Assembly (NCBI RefSeq): GCF_026626335.1
Contig: NZ_JAPNTZ010000006.1
Location: forward strand, 513,747-577,746
DNA: 64,000 bases
Source: Paractinoplanes pyxinae
GTDB taxonomy: Bacteria > Actinomycetota > Actinomycetes > Mycobacteriales > Micromonosporaceae
Reading direction: 5' to 3'
Shown one piece after another: positions 40,757 through 49,397 of the stretch (position 1 is the stretch's first letter; every line of letters begins with the position of its first letter). Both the position numbers and the translations under genes were made by a program. A model generated the notes under the pieces. It made no database searches and was not told the DNA's origin. It saw nothing but the letters and a program-made list of their open reading frames with translations.

Positions 40757-41371
40757 TTACGGCGCAGCCACCGGCGCCGACCACCGGCGGTACAGCGCGA
40801 CGAGCCGCACCCCCGTGATAAGCAGGGCCGACACCGCCATCGTGAGCGGATCGGCGAGATCGGCACCCCGCAGGATCGTGACAAGAATCGCGCCGCCGAG
40901 GGCGGCCACGGCATAGATGTCACGCTGCAGAACGACCGGGATCTCGCCGGTCAGCAGATCGCGGGCCAGACCGCCGCCGATGGCGGTGAGCATGCCGATC
41001 AGGCACGCGCCGACCGCGGGCACCCCGGCGTCCAGCGCCTTGAGAGTGCCCGTGACCGTGAACAGGCCGAGGCCGGCCGCGTCGAGCAGCAGCACCGCGC
41101 GGCGCCACCGGGTCAGCTGCGGGTGCAGCCAGAAGACGGCGAGGGCGGCGGCGACCGCGGTGACCGCGTACCGCCAATCGGCGAAAGCCAGCGGCGGGAC
41201 GGCCCCGATCACCAGGTCGCGCAGAATGCCGCCACCGAGCGCCGCGATGAAACCGACGAAAGCGATCCCGAAGATGTCGAGCCGCTTCGCGATCCCGGCC
41301 GAGGCGCCCGAGGCGGCGAAGACCGCCACGCCGATCAGATCAGCGACGAGGAGCCCGTCCCCCGCAGTCAC
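40757..41371 (-). CDS. TRIC-family cation channel (UPF0126)
   Basis: A 204-residue protein with seven hydrophobic helices arranged as two related halves of three plus one. Each half carries the family signature: FIAALGGGILRDLVIG (about 39-54) and MLTAIGGGLARDLLTGEIP (about 126-144), GGGxxRDL twice. This is the prokaryotic TRIC/YadS family of homotrimeric, monovalent-cation channels. Physiological function in bacteria is unclear; potassium balance is possible and would fit the KimA/Ceo genes elsewhere in the window, though not in the same operon. The start is GTG. Confidence 0.88.
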   Translation of the reverse strand: MTAGDGLLVADLIGVAVFAASGASAGIAKRLDIFGIAFVGFIAALGGGILRDLVIGAVPPLAFADWRYAVTAVAAALAVFWLHPQLTRWRRAVLLLDAAGLGLFTVTGTLKALDAGVPAVGACLIGMLTAIGGGLARDLLTGEIPVVLQRDIYAVAALGGAILVTILRGADLADPLTMAVSALLITGVRLVALYRRWSAPVAAP

Positions 41372-41396
41372 CGGGCGCCTCGGGAGGAACGACCGG

Positions 41397-41615
41397 TCAG
41401 TGCTGCATCGCTTCGTAGATCTCTTTGCACTGCGGGCACACCGGGGAACCCGGCTTCGGCGACTTGGTCACCGGAAACTTCTCGCCGCACAGCGCGATGA
41501 CGTACGTGCCCATGACCGCGCTCTCGGCGATCTTCTCTTTCCGCACGTAGTGGAACATCTCTGGCCCGGTGTCGGCGTCCTTGGTCTCGGGACGCTCCAG
41601 GATCTCCGTGCTCAC
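41397..41615 (-). CDS. DUF3039 family zinc-ribbon protein
   Basis: A 72-residue protein matching DUF3039: a disordered start with ILERPETKDADTGPEMFHYVRKEKIAESAVMGTYVIALCGEKFPVTKSPKPGSPVCPQCKEIYEAM. Potential metal ligands are His in MFHYVRK, Cys in ALCGEKFP, and the CPQC pair at about 62-65. Found widely in actinobacteria near sigA/sigB; function unknown. The GTG start has GAAGGG 8 bases upstream. It stands alone, 25 bases from the TRIC gene stop, and could be cotranscribed with it. Confidence 0.85.
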   Translation of the reverse strand: MSTEILERPETKDADTGPEMFHYVRKEKIAESAVMGTYVIALCGEKFPVTKSPKPGSPVCPQCKEIYEAMQH

Positions 41616-41775
41616 GACATATGCCCTTCGGTTCTGGTGGTCAGGGTCGTCAGACCACCGGTCCCCCCGGCCTGCGGCAGCTGACGAAAGCTCCAACCCG
41701 CAAGTGTGACACCTCGGACCGGGCCGGTCCAACGACCAGGTCGCCGGTCTTTGGCCAGGTCGCGATCAGGCACCG

Positions 41776-41781
41776 TACGGT
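41776..41781 (+). promoter_or_regulatory. -10 box (TACGGT) of a predicted leaderless transcript
   Basis: TACGGT then 7 bases then the psuG GTG. The same hexamer precedes rnd. No Shine-Dalgarno lies between. Confidence 0.5.
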
Positions 41782-41788
41782 AGCTCTC

Positions 41789-42739
41789 GTGACTGACTTC
41801 GCGATTCGATACGGCGAGCACGTGACCCGTGCCCGCCGGGAGGGCCGGCCGGTGGTCGCGCTCGAGAGCACGATCATCTCGCACGGTCTGCCGCACCCGG
41901 ACAACCTGCGGGTGGCGCGCGAGATCGAGCAGACCGTCCGGAACCAGGGCGCCGTGCCGGCCACGATCGGCATGATCGGCGGCGAGCTGGTCGCCGGCCT
42001 GGACGACGCCCAGATCGAGCACCTGGCCCTGGCCGAGGGAGTGGCGAAGCTCTCCGTTCGCGATCTTGCCGTGGCGGCCGCCCGGCGGGCCGACGGCGCC
42101 ACCACGGTCGCCGCCACCAGCGCGGTCGCGGCCGCCGCGGGTATCGGCGTGTTCGCCACCGGCGGCCTGGGCGGCGTGCACCGCGAGGCGAACGTCACCT
42201 TCGACGAGTCGGCCGACCTGACCACGCTCGCGCACACGCCGATCGTGGTGGTCTGCGCCGGCGTGAAGTCGATCCTCGACGTCGGCGCGACGCTGGAACG
42301 GCTCGAGACGCTGGGCGTGTCGGTGGCCGGCTACCGCACCAAGCGCTTCCCCGGCTTCTTCATCACCGACGGCGGCTTCGACGTCGACTGGGAGCTCGAG
42401 TCGCCCGAGCAGGTGGCCGACGTGATCCGCGCCCGCTCCGACCAGAACGTGGGGGCCGGCGCGCTGATCCTGGCCAACCCGCTGCCGGCGGGCGAACAGC
42501 TCGATCCGGAACTGCACGACCGTACGCTGGCCGAAGGCCTCTCGCTGCTGGCCCGGGGCGGCATCACCGGCAAGGCGGTCACCCCGTTCCTGCTGAGCCA
42601 CTTCCACGAGAGCACCGAGGGCAAGAGCCTCGAGGTCAACGTACGCATCATCCTGCGCAACGCCGCCCTCGCGGCGCAGATCGCGGTGGCCACAGCAGCC
42701 GAGTCGAGCGCCCCGCTGGGCTTCACCGTCCCCGCGTGA
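41789..42739 (+). CDS. psuG: Pseudouridine-5'-phosphate glycosidase
   Basis: PsuG (IndA family), 316 residues. It cleaves the C-C glycosidic bond of pseudouridine 5'-phosphate to uracil and ribose 5-phosphate, using Mn2+. Diagnostic stretches are PVVALESTIISHGLPHPDNLRVA (about 21-43), VPATIGMIGGELVAGL, FATGGLGGVHREA (about 126-138), IVVVCAGVKSILD and ITGKAVTPFLLSHFHESTEGKSLEVNV near the C terminus. It is followed at once by a PfkB kinase whose start overlaps its stop (GTGA), giving the complete PsuK-PsuG salvage pathway for pseudouridine from RNA turnover. No transporter gene is next to it. Confidence 0.94.
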   Translation: MTDFAIRYGEHVTRARREGRPVVALESTIISHGLPHPDNLRVAREIEQTVRNQGAVPATIGMIGGELVAGLDDAQIEHLALAEGVAKLSVRDLAVAAARRADGATTVAATSAVAAAAGIGVFATGGLGGVHREANVTFDESADLTTLAHTPIVVVCAGVKSILDVGATLERLETLGVSVAGYRTKRFPGFFITDGGFDVDWELESPEQVADVIRARSDQNVGAGALILANPLPAGEQLDPELHDRTLAEGLSLLARGGITGKAVTPFLLSHFHESTEGKSLEVNVRIILRNAALAAQIAVATAAESSAPLGFTVPA

Positions 42740-43617
42740 TCGTCGTCGTCGGCGACCTGGTCACCGATGTGCTCGTGGCGCACGGCGGCCCGATCGAACT
42801 CGGCTCGGACACCGCCGCCGCCATCACGGTGAGCGGCGGTGGTCAGGCTGCGAACACGGCGGCCTGGCTGGCCCGCACGGGACGGCCGGTCACGCTGGTC
42901 GCCGCGGTCGGTGACGACCCGGCCGGTCGCGAGCGGGTGGCCGAGCTGACCGCGGCCGGGGTGACCTGCGCCGTACGAGCCCACCCGCAGGTGGCCACCG
43001 GCAGCGTCGTCGTGCTGGCCGGCCCCGAGGAACGCACGATGATCACCGACCGGGGCGCGGCCCTGCTGCTCGACCCGGCCGACGTCCGGCACGCGATCCA
43101 GGCCTCCGAGGCAACCCACCTGCATCTGTCGGGCTATCCGCTGCTGCACGACGGCTCGCGGCCGGCCGGTCTCGAAGCGCTCGCCGCCGCGGCTGCGCGT
43201 GGCCTGACGACCAGCGTCGACGCCGCCTCAGCAGCACCGCTGCGCGCGGCCGGGCGGTCCGCCTTCCTGGCCTGGGTGCGGGACTGCGACCTGTTGCTGT
43301 GCAACGCCGACGAGGCCGACGTCCTGGCCGGCCCGGGTACTGCGGACGCGCAGGCGGGCCGGTTGACTCAGCACGTACGCAACGTGGTGGTCAAGCAGGG
43401 GGCGGCCGGCGCGGTCTGGGTGTCCCGGGACGGCGGCGTGTATTCGGTGACGCCGGCGCGGGTCGCCATGAAAGACCCGACCGGTGCCGGCGACGCCTTC
43501 GCGGCCGGCCTGCTCGCCGCCTGGTGCTCCGGGCAGGATCCGGAGGCCGCGTTGAAGGCCGGAGCCTCGTTGGGTGCCGAGGCGGTCGCCTCGATCGGCG
43601 CCCGGCCCCTCGGTTAG
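42736..43617 (+). CDS. psuK: PfkB-family kinase, probable pseudouridine kinase
   Basis: A 293-residue ribokinase-fold kinase. Features are GGGQAANTAAWLARTG (about 34-49, substrate-binding N-G-G-like motif), VSGYPLL-type core seen as LHLSGYPLL, and the C-terminal PfkB signature DPTGAGDAFAAGLLAAW with the catalytic Asp in GAGD. The gene overlaps psuG by 4 bases, so its substrate is most likely pseudouridine, which it phosphorylates at the 5' position before PsuG acts. Pairing is the main evidence for specificity; by sequence alone it could be any PfkB sugar kinase. Its stop overlaps that of the convergent DUF3099 gene (TTAG). Confidence 0.82.
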   Translation: MIVVVGDLVTDVLVAHGGPIELGSDTAAAITVSGGGQAANTAAWLARTGRPVTLVAAVGDDPAGRERVAELTAAGVTCAVRAHPQVATGSVVVLAGPEERTMITDRGAALLLDPADVRHAIQASEATHLHLSGYPLLHDGSRPAGLEALAAAAARGLTTSVDAASAAPLRAAGRSAFLAWVRDCDLLLCNADEADVLAGPGTADAQAGRLTQHVRNVVVKQGAAGAVWVSRDGGVYSVTPARVAMKDPTGAGDAFAAGLLAAWCSGQDPEAALKAGASLGAEAVASIGARPLG

Positions 43618-44024
43618 CTCTTCTCGCGGTCGCGCTGTTCGGCCGGGGTCCAGTTGCCGGTGTCCGTCGGCTCGAGGTCGATGGTCAGATATTCCGTCGC
43701 CTCGGCGGAGTGCTGCGGAAGGCTGGTCTGCGGCTTCGGTTCGCGGGCGAGGGCGTCAGCGGCGCGTTCGGCCTTGGACTTGGGCGGCCGGTCGTTGGCG
43801 ATCAGCACGGCCGCCCAGGGCAGGAAGACCATGCCGGCGGCACAGAGCACCAGCCAGAGTCCCAGCAGGGGCGGGCGAACGCTGAGCAGGATCGCGCCCA
43901 CGATCAGGCAGGCGGCCCGGATGCTCATCATCGTCACGTAGCGGATCTGCCGCCAGCGGAACTGTTCGTCCGGACTACGGGCTGCGTCCGTGATGAGAAC
44001 CGCTCGGTCCGGCTGCTTCTTCAC
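43614..44024 (-). CDS. DUF3099 family membrane protein
   Basis: A 136-residue protein of DUF3099: N-terminal RAVLITDAARSPDEQFRWRQIRYVTMMSIR leads into two membrane helices (AACLIVGAILLSVRP and LGLWLVLCAAGMVFLPWAAVLIAND), then a charged, disordered tail with Glu/Pro-rich segments. Common in actinobacteria near sigA/sigB; function unknown. The GTG start has GGAG 8 bases upstream, and the ATGGGG/CCCCAT repeat around it could place that site in a loop. It follows the chemotaxis operon on the same strand after 72 bases. Confidence 0.82.
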   Translation of the reverse strand: MKKQPDRAVLITDAARSPDEQFRWRQIRYVTMMSIRAACLIVGAILLSVRPPLLGLWLVLCAAGMVFLPWAAVLIANDRPPKSKAERAADALAREPKPQTSLPQHSAEATEYLTIDLEPTDTGNWTPAEQRDREKS

Positions 44025-44096
44025 GATGGGGTCTCCGATCGACCCCCCATGATTACACCGTTCGTATCAGTACGCCCACCACGCACGGAAGCGGAG

Positions 44097-45143
44097 TCAG
44101 AACAACTCGATGGCGGGCGCGTCGTTCGAGGTGACCGTGCCGCCGGTGTGCTGCTCATGGGTCATCCGCTGGCGGGCCATGACGTGCCGGTTCCGCAACT
44201 GCTCGACCGAGACAGTGCTGCCCAGGACGACCGACTCGGGCGTCACTCCCTTGACGTACCCGAGAAGGTTCTCCGTCCCCGACTTCATCTGACCGATCGC
44301 CTCGGCCACGTGCTCGAGCATCTGCCGGGTGATGTCCTGGAACTGGACGTGGCCGACCGCTCCCGTGGTCTCGGCGGTGAGCGCGCCGGAGCTCTGCTCC
44401 ACCTGGTGCAGCGCCGCCATGGTGTCGTGCAGGACCCGTTCCACCAGTTCCGACATTTCCCGCTGGGCCTTGGCGATGCCGGAGAGCCGGCGCGTGATGG
44501 CGTTGTCCTGGGAGCGCAGGTCCGGTCCGCCGGAATCCCGGTCGAACTGGGAGTCGTCGGAGAGCACCATGTCGAGCCGGGCGGTCAGATCAGCGATGTT
44601 CGTGCCGATGTCGTTGGCCGCCCGGGCCGACCGGTCGGCCAGCTTGCGTACCTCGTCGGCGACGACCGCGAAGCCCTCGCCCTTGTCCCCCGCGCGCACC
44701 GCCTCGATCATCGCGTTCAGCGCCAGGATGTTGGTCGCCTTGCTGACCTCCTCGATCTGGCCGACGTGCTGCTTGAGGTCGCGCATCTCGTTGACCAGCC
44801 CCTGGATCTGCTGGTCGCGATAGAGGAAGTACCGGATCAGGCGGTCCCACAACTGGTCGTTGGTGAGGGTCGCCTGGCCCAGCTCCGACTCGGTGCGCCC
44901 GAGCGTGCCGGCCAGGCGGACGACGTCGGCCGCCATGGTCTCGGCCAGCCCGTCGACTTTGATCATCTGCTCGACGATCGACTCGGCCGCCTCACCGGTC
45001 TGCTCGATGACGTCGTGCAGGTGGGCGTCGGCCACCTCGCAGACGGCGGGCATGTCGTGCAGGGCGGTGGCGACGATGTCCGCCTTCACCTGAGTCACCT
45101 CCGAGGCTGCGGGCACCGGTGGACGGCGGAGAAGGCGGGACAT
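44097..45143 (-). CDS. Soluble methyl-accepting chemotaxis-like receptor (last gene of che operon)
   Basis: A 348-residue cytoplasmic receptor with no membrane span. An N-terminal helical region (AHLHDVIEQTGEAAESIVEQMIKVDGL) leads to a signalling hairpin whose tip reads EEVSKATNILALNAMIEAVRAGDKGEGFAVVADEVRKLADRSA (about 128-170). Canonical tips read QTNLLALNAAIEAARAGE, so this one differs at several CheA/CheW contact positions. It continues with VGHVQFQDITRQMLEHVAEAIGQM, a segment also found in receptor-like proteins that work with HPt or CheA homologues. The C-terminal 50 residues are unrelated to methylation pentapeptides. It is the last gene after cheY; a role in receiving rather than sending a signal is possible. 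Confidence 0.82.
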   Translation of the reverse strand: MSRLLRRPPVPAASEVTQVKADIVATALHDMPAVCEVADAHLHDVIEQTGEAAESIVEQMIKVDGLAETMAADVVRLAGTLGRTESELGQATLTNDQLWDRLIRYFLYRDQQIQGLVNEMRDLKQHVGQIEEVSKATNILALNAMIEAVRAGDKGEGFAVVADEVRKLADRSARAANDIGTNIADLTARLDMVLSDDSQFDRDSGGPDLRSQDNAITRRLSGIAKAQREMSELVERVLHDTMAALHQVEQSSGALTAETTGAVGHVQFQDITRQMLEHVAEAIGQMKSGTENLLGYVKGVTPESVVLGSTVSVEQLRNRHVMARQRMTHEQHTGGTVTSNDAPAIELF

Positions 45144-45166
45144 CGACTACCTCCAGAAGGTGGCGC

Positions 45167-45538
45167 TCAGGCGCCCGGGACGACCTGCTTGATGACGCCG
45201 AGCAGCTGCTCGGGGCCGACCGGCTTGACCAGCCAGCCGGTGGCGCCGGCGGACTTGGCCTCGTTGCGCTTGGTCTGCTCGGACTCGGTGGTCAGCATGA
45301 GCATCGGGGTGAACCGCATGCCGGGCGCCTTGCGCGCCTCGCGGACGAACGTGATGCCGTCCATCTGCGGCATGTTGACGTCGCTGATGATCAGGTTGGG
45401 CTTGACGCCCTTGGCCAGCTTCTCCATGGCTTCCTTGCCGTGCCCGGCGGTCTCGACGGTGTAGCCCGCCTTGGTCAGGATCGACTTCAGGCTCATGAGC
45501 ATGGTGGCGGAGTCGTCGACGAGCATCACAGTGGTCAT
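45167..45538 (-). CDS. cheY: CheY-type single-domain response regulator (second copy)
   Basis: A 123-residue receiver with D8/D9 in VMLVDDSATM, phosphoacceptor D53 in IISDVNMPQMDG, Thr in LMLTTESE and Lys in WLVKPVGPEQLLGVI. No output domain. In zoospore-forming actinobacteria it should carry the signal from CheA to the flagellar switch or act as a phosphate sink; with two CheY copies in the operon, either division of labour is possible. The ATG overlaps the stop of the STAS gene (ATGA). The soluble receptor gene follows after 23 bases. Confidence 0.92.
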   Translation of the reverse strand: MTTVMLVDDSATMLMSLKSILTKAGYTVETAGHGKEAMEKLAKGVKPNLIISDVNMPQMDGITFVREARKAPGMRFTPMLMLTTESEQTKRNEAKSAGATGWLVKPVGPEQLLGVIKQVVPGA

Positions 45539-45810
45539 GGAGGTTCACTCTCTGGTAGTACGGGCCCCCCGCTGCTCCCCCTGAGCAGCGGCAGCACCTG
45601 CGTAGCCAAGAAGGCGTCCGTTGGTGACGAGGTAATCCTCGGCTGGAAAAGCAGCAGGGCCTGGAGCGCGCCGGTATGCAGATGGTTGCATCGCCGCAGA
45701 TTCACCTTGGGCTTGTCGGTGATCCGCAACCAAGCGGCCAGCGGCTCCACCTCATCGACGGTCACCACGCCACTGAGGGTGGCTGTCGTCTCATTGAGCT
45801 CGAGCGGCAA
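45535..45810 (-). CDS. STAS-domain protein within the chemotaxis operon
   Basis: A 91-residue protein with the secondary-structure order of a STAS domain (anti-sigma-antagonist fold): NETTATLSGVVTVDEVEPLAAWLRITDKPKVNLRRCNHLHTGALQALLLFQPRI. The usual phosphorylatable Ser in the D-S/T-S-G loop is replaced: the loop reads CNHLHTGALQ, with Thr47 as the only hydroxyl. Similar small STAS proteins are found in alternative chemotaxis clusters of gliding and type-IV-pili systems. It overlaps the end of cheA by 20 bases and the start of cheY by 4, so it is clearly part of the pathway. A role in linking chemotaxis to another switch is inferred. Confidence 0.75.
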   Translation of the reverse strand: MPLELNETTATLSGVVTVDEVEPLAAWLRITDKPKVNLRRCNHLHTGALQALLLFQPRITSSPTDAFLATQVLPLLRGSSGGPVLPESEPP

Positions 45811-48142
45811 GGTTCAGCACCTCCTTCATGTTCAGCACCAACAGCACCAGGCCGTCACCCAGCAGCGCCGTGCCGGAGAACTCGTCGGCGTACGCCAGCA
45901 GGCCCTCCATCGGCTTGAGGATGACGTCGACCTCGCGGTGGAACTGCTCCACGAGCAGCCCGACGCGCTGACCGTGCAGGCTGACGATGAGAATCGCGCG
46001 GTCGGCGGCCGGGTCCGGGGTCCACGGCATGTCCAGGGCGCGGGCCAGGTCGACGACCGGCACCACCTCGTCGCGCAGCACGACGACCTCCTGGTGCAGC
46101 ACCCGCCCGATCTCGGCCGCGTGCACCCGTACGGTCTCGACGACCAGGTCGACCGGGATGCCGAAGCGCTGGCCGGCCACGCTGATCACCATCACCTGGG
46201 TGACCGCCATCGAGAGCGGCAGGCGCAGCCGGGTCGAGGTGCCGCGGCCTAGCTGCGAGCGCATGGTCACCGTGCCGCCCAGCTTTTCGACACTGGCCCG
46301 TACGGCGTCCATGCCGACGCCCCGGCCGGAGAGGTCGGACACCTGGTCGGCGGTCGAGAACCCGGGCCGGAAGACCAGGTCGACGGCGTCCGTGTCGCCC
46401 ATGGCCTCCAGCTCCTCCTCGCTGATCAGGCCCTTCTCGTACGCCTTGCGTTTGACCTTGTCCGGATCGATGCCCCGCCCGTCGTCGGCGATCTCGACGA
46501 TCACGGCATCGCCGTCGGCCACCGCCGTGAGGGTGACCGTGGCCGCGGCCGGCTTGCCCGCCGCCACCCGGTCGGCCGGGGACGCCTCGATCCCGTGGTC
46601 GAGGCTGTTGCGCACCAGGTGGACAAGGGGATCGCCGAGCGCCTCGATGACGTCCTTGTCGGCCATCGTGTCCTCGCCCTCGGTGACCAGTTCGACGCTC
46701 TTGCCGAGCCGGCGCGAGAGGTCACGGATCAGCCGGGGGAACCGCGAGAACGCCACCGACAGAGGCAGCATCCGCACGTCCATCACCGCCGCCTGCAGTT
46801 CCTCGGCGATCCGGTGCAGCCCCGAGTACTGGTCCTTGATCCGGCGGCCGAGCACCCGGCTGCCGAACTCCTCCTCGGCCGCGTCGGCCAGGAACGTCAG
46901 GCCGTTCTTGGCCACGTTCAGCTCGCCCACCAGCTCCATCAGGTGGTCGACCTTCTCCTGGTCGACCTTGAGGATGCGGGTGCCGACCTGGCCGCCCGGG
47001 TCGTCGGCCCGGCCCCGATCGGCCGCCGCCATGGGTGGTGGCGGAGGCGGTGCGACGGGTTCCTCGGGCGGCGGCGGGGCACTGTCGAGGAGCGTGCTGA
47101 CCCGCGCCGTCAGCGACTCGAGATCGGGTTCACCGGCCTCCACCGGCATGCCGAGCGCGGCCGCGGCGGCCGACACCGAATGGGCCACCGCGGCCAGTCG
47201 AGGACCGGAGGGCGTGTCGACGTTCAGCGAGCGCTGAGCGGCGGCCAGAATGTCGTACGCGTCCCGGGCCAGCTCCAGGTTGCCGGCCACTGCCTCGGCG
47301 ACGTGGGCCATCTGTTCCTCGACCGGAGTCGCGGGCGCCTCGCCGGCCAGGTGACGGCGGATTGCCGTCCCGTCCAGCTCCACCGTCTCGATCTGGTCGG
47401 GCACATACCGGAACAGGTAGTTGAGCTCCCCGACGGCGGCCCGGGTGGCCAGCACGAACCCGATCAGGCACTGGTACTCGTCGAAGTCGGCCGGGGGCGG
47501 CCAGGCGGCCGGCTGCACCAGCCCCAGCTTGGCCAGGGCCGGCACCTGGCTGATCAGGTGCAGCGGATCCTCGGCGCGGAAGAAGCAGCCCTCGTCGGGC
47601 GTGTACCGCACGAACCGCATGGTTGCCGAGGTGGTGACCAGCCAGCTCGCGGTCTCCTCGAGCCATTCGGCGTCGAACTGGTCGAGCCAGTCCGGCGCCG
47701 CGTCGATGGTGGAGGCGCCGGACCGGGCCGGTGTCGCGTCCGCGGCCGCCGCCGGTTCCCCGCCGAGCGGGGCCCGCAGCTTCGTGATGAGGCCGGCGGC
47801 GTCGGCTCCGGCCGAGGCGGGCAGCTGCTCGTGCGCGGTGACGTGGGCCAGCCAGCCGCGGATCAGGTCGAAGGCGGCCAGCAGGTCGTCGGTCATGCCC
47901 GAATCGAGGGCGAGCCTTCCCCCGCGTACGGCGTCGAGAAGGTCCTCGGCGGCGTGGGTGAGCCGGGTCAGCTCGGGGAAGTCGAACAGGCCGGACGAAC
48001 CCTTGAACGTGTGGGCCGCCCGGAACACCTCGTTGACCAGCTCCGGGTCGCCCGGGTCGCGTTCGAGCTGCAGCAACCCCTCGTCGACCTGGGTCAGCAG
48101 GTCGGCCGCCTCGGCCAGGAACTGGGCGAGCAGCGGGTTCAT
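45791..48142 (-). CDS. cheA: Chemotaxis histidine kinase CheA
   Basis: A 783-residue CheA. P1 HPt domain residues 1-110 with phosphoacceptor H44 in AAHTFKGSSG. A long middle region (about 150-375) contains a further helical part (WLDQFDAEWLEETASWLVT) and a Pro-rich linker (APPPPEEPVAPPPPPP). The P3 dimerisation hairpin starts ILKVDQEKVDHLMELVGELNVAKN; the P4 ATPase has LVHLVRNSLDHGIE, EIADDGRGID and FSTADQVSDLSGRGVGMD; and a CheW-like P5 domain completes it. The middle region does not look like a normal P2 CheY-binding domain. The start overlaps the upstream cheY stop (ATGA). Confidence 0.95.
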   Translation of the reverse strand: MNPLLAQFLAEAADLLTQVDEGLLQLERDPGDPELVNEVFRAAHTFKGSSGLFDFPELTRLTHAAEDLLDAVRGGRLALDSGMTDDLLAAFDLIRGWLAHVTAHEQLPASAGADAAGLITKLRAPLGGEPAAAADATPARSGASTIDAAPDWLDQFDAEWLEETASWLVTTSATMRFVRYTPDEGCFFRAEDPLHLISQVPALAKLGLVQPAAWPPPADFDEYQCLIGFVLATRAAVGELNYLFRYVPDQIETVELDGTAIRRHLAGEAPATPVEEQMAHVAEAVAGNLELARDAYDILAAAQRSLNVDTPSGPRLAAVAHSVSAAAAALGMPVEAGEPDLESLTARVSTLLDSAPPPPEEPVAPPPPPPMAAADRGRADDPGGQVGTRILKVDQEKVDHLMELVGELNVAKNGLTFLADAAEEEFGSRVLGRRIKDQYSGLHRIAEELQAAVMDVRMLPLSVAFSRFPRLIRDLSRRLGKSVELVTEGEDTMADKDVIEALGDPLVHLVRNSLDHGIEASPADRVAAGKPAAATVTLTAVADGDAVIVEIADDGRGIDPDKVKRKAYEKGLISEEELEAMGDTDAVDLVFRPGFSTADQVSDLSGRGVGMDAVRASVEKLGGTVTMRSQLGRGTSTRLRLPLSMAVTQVMVISVAGQRFGIPVDLVVETVRVHAAEIGRVLHQEVVVLRDEVVPVVDLARALDMPWTPDPAADRAILIVSLHGQRVGLLVEQFHREVDVILKPMEGLLAYADEFSGTALLGDGLVLLVLNMKEVLNLAARAQ

Positions 48143-48525
48143 GCGGCGACGCCCGCGGTGAGCATGCGGGCGACCCGGGCCAGCCGGTCCTTGTCGACCG
48201 GCTTGACCAGATAGAGGTTCGCCCCGGCGGCGTACGCCCGGTCGGCATCGCCGCGGCTGTCCTCGGTGCTGATCATCACGATCGGCGCCGGAGTGCCCAC
48301 CGTGGCCGACCGCAGCGTCTCGACGCAGGTGTACCCGTTCATCTTGGGCATGTTGACGTCGATCACGAAAAGGTCGAAGGCGGTGTTCAGCGCGGCCTCG
48401 ACCGCCTCGAGCCCGTTCGCCGCCTCGGACACCTCGAAGCCGGCGCCGGTGAGCAGCGTCGTGTGATAGAGCCGCACGGTCGCGGCGTCGTCGACAACGA
48501 GCACCTTGGGGCGCTTCTCGGTCAT
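48139..48525 (-). CDS. cheY: CheY-type single-domain response regulator (first copy)
   Basis: A 128-residue receiver: VLVVDDAATVRL with D12/D13, phosphoacceptor D56 in LFVIDVNMPKMNG, Ser in IVMISTEDSRGDADRA and Lys in LVKPVDKDRLARV. It differs from the downstream copy in having Ser rather than Thr at the switch position and Tyr-Leu after Ala-Asn. It overlaps cheR and cheA by 4 bases each, so all three are translationally linked. One of the two CheY proteins is expected to bind the flagellar motor. Confidence 0.92.
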   Translation of the reverse strand: MTEKRPKVLVVDDAATVRLYHTTLLTGAGFEVSEAANGLEAVEAALNTAFDLFVIDVNMPKMNGYTCVETLRSATVGTPAPIVMISTEDSRGDADRAYAAGANLYLVKPVDKDRLARVARMLTAGVAA

Positions 48526-49397
48526 CGGGAGCCTCCGATCGGACGTTGATAGACGATTCCCTCCGGCAGCCGGGCCGGCGTGAAGATCGGCGAGATGCGG
48601 CTCATCGACTCGGAATGCCCCAGGAAGAGGTAGCCGCCGGGACGCAGCGCGCCGTACAGGTTCTCGGCCGCCCGCCGGCTCGACAGCTCGTCGAAATAGA
48701 TGAGCACATTGCGGCAGAAGATCACGTCGAAGTCGCGGAACCCGCGCATGGCCACGGTGTCGCAGACGTTGATCTGGTGCAGCGTGACAGCATCGCGGAT
48801 GCCCTCGTCGAGCTGATAGCGCACCCCGACCGGCGTGAAGTACTTCTTGCGCCAGGCCGGCGGCACCCGATGCACCGAGCGCTCGTTGTAGCTCGCGAGC
48901 TCGGCCCGGGCCAGCACGTCGCTGTCGATGTCGGCGCCGTGGATCTCGACATCGACGTGGTCGATCTGGTCCCACTCCTCGAGCAGCCGCAGGGCGATGG
49001 AGTAGGGCTCCTCGCCGGTCGAGCAGGGCAACGAGAGAATCTTGACCGGGCCGTTGAGCCGCCCGACGCCACCCCGGGCGGCCAGCACGTCCGGCAGCAC
49101 CGTCCGGATCAGCGACTCGAACTGATAGTCCTCGCGCAGGAAGTACGTCTCGTTGACGGTCAGCTGATTGATCAGCTCCTGCAGCAGGCCGGACCGGTCG
49201 TTCAAGCGCAGCGCGGCGAACCACGAAGCGAAACCGCTGTAACCGGCCTGCCGGATGCATGTCTCGATGCGTTTGTCCACGAAGTACCGCTTGGACTCGG
49301 TGAACTGGATGCCGGTGCGCTTGTAGAAGTAGTCGCGGAACTTCTCGAAGTCGGACACCGTGAGCGCGGCGCCGGCCGTCTTCGTCGAACTGGTCAT
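48522..49397 (-). CDS. cheR: Chemotaxis receptor methyltransferase CheR
   Basis: A 291-residue SAM-dependent glutamate methyltransferase for chemoreceptors. N-terminal helical domain (FEKFRDYFYKRTGIQFTESKRYFVDKRIE), then the SAM-binding core KILSLPCSTGEEPYSIALRLLEEW with the usual CSTGEEPYS motif, ADIDSDVLARA, and FDVIFCRNVLIYFDELSSRRAAENLYGALRPGGYLFLGHSES. All key residues are present. Its presence indicates that at least some receptors of the cell are methylated, although both receptors encoded here are soluble. The gene overlaps its neighbours on both sides (ATGA). Confidence 0.95.
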   Translation of the reverse strand: MTSSTKTAGAALTVSDFEKFRDYFYKRTGIQFTESKRYFVDKRIETCIRQAGYSGFASWFAALRLNDRSGLLQELINQLTVNETYFLREDYQFESLIRTVLPDVLAARGGVGRLNGPVKILSLPCSTGEEPYSIALRLLEEWDQIDHVDVEIHGADIDSDVLARAELASYNERSVHRVPPAWRKKYFTPVGVRYQLDEGIRDAVTLHQINVCDTVAMRGFRDFDVIFCRNVLIYFDELSSRRAAENLYGALRPGGYLFLGHSESMSRISPIFTPARLPEGIVYQRPIGGSR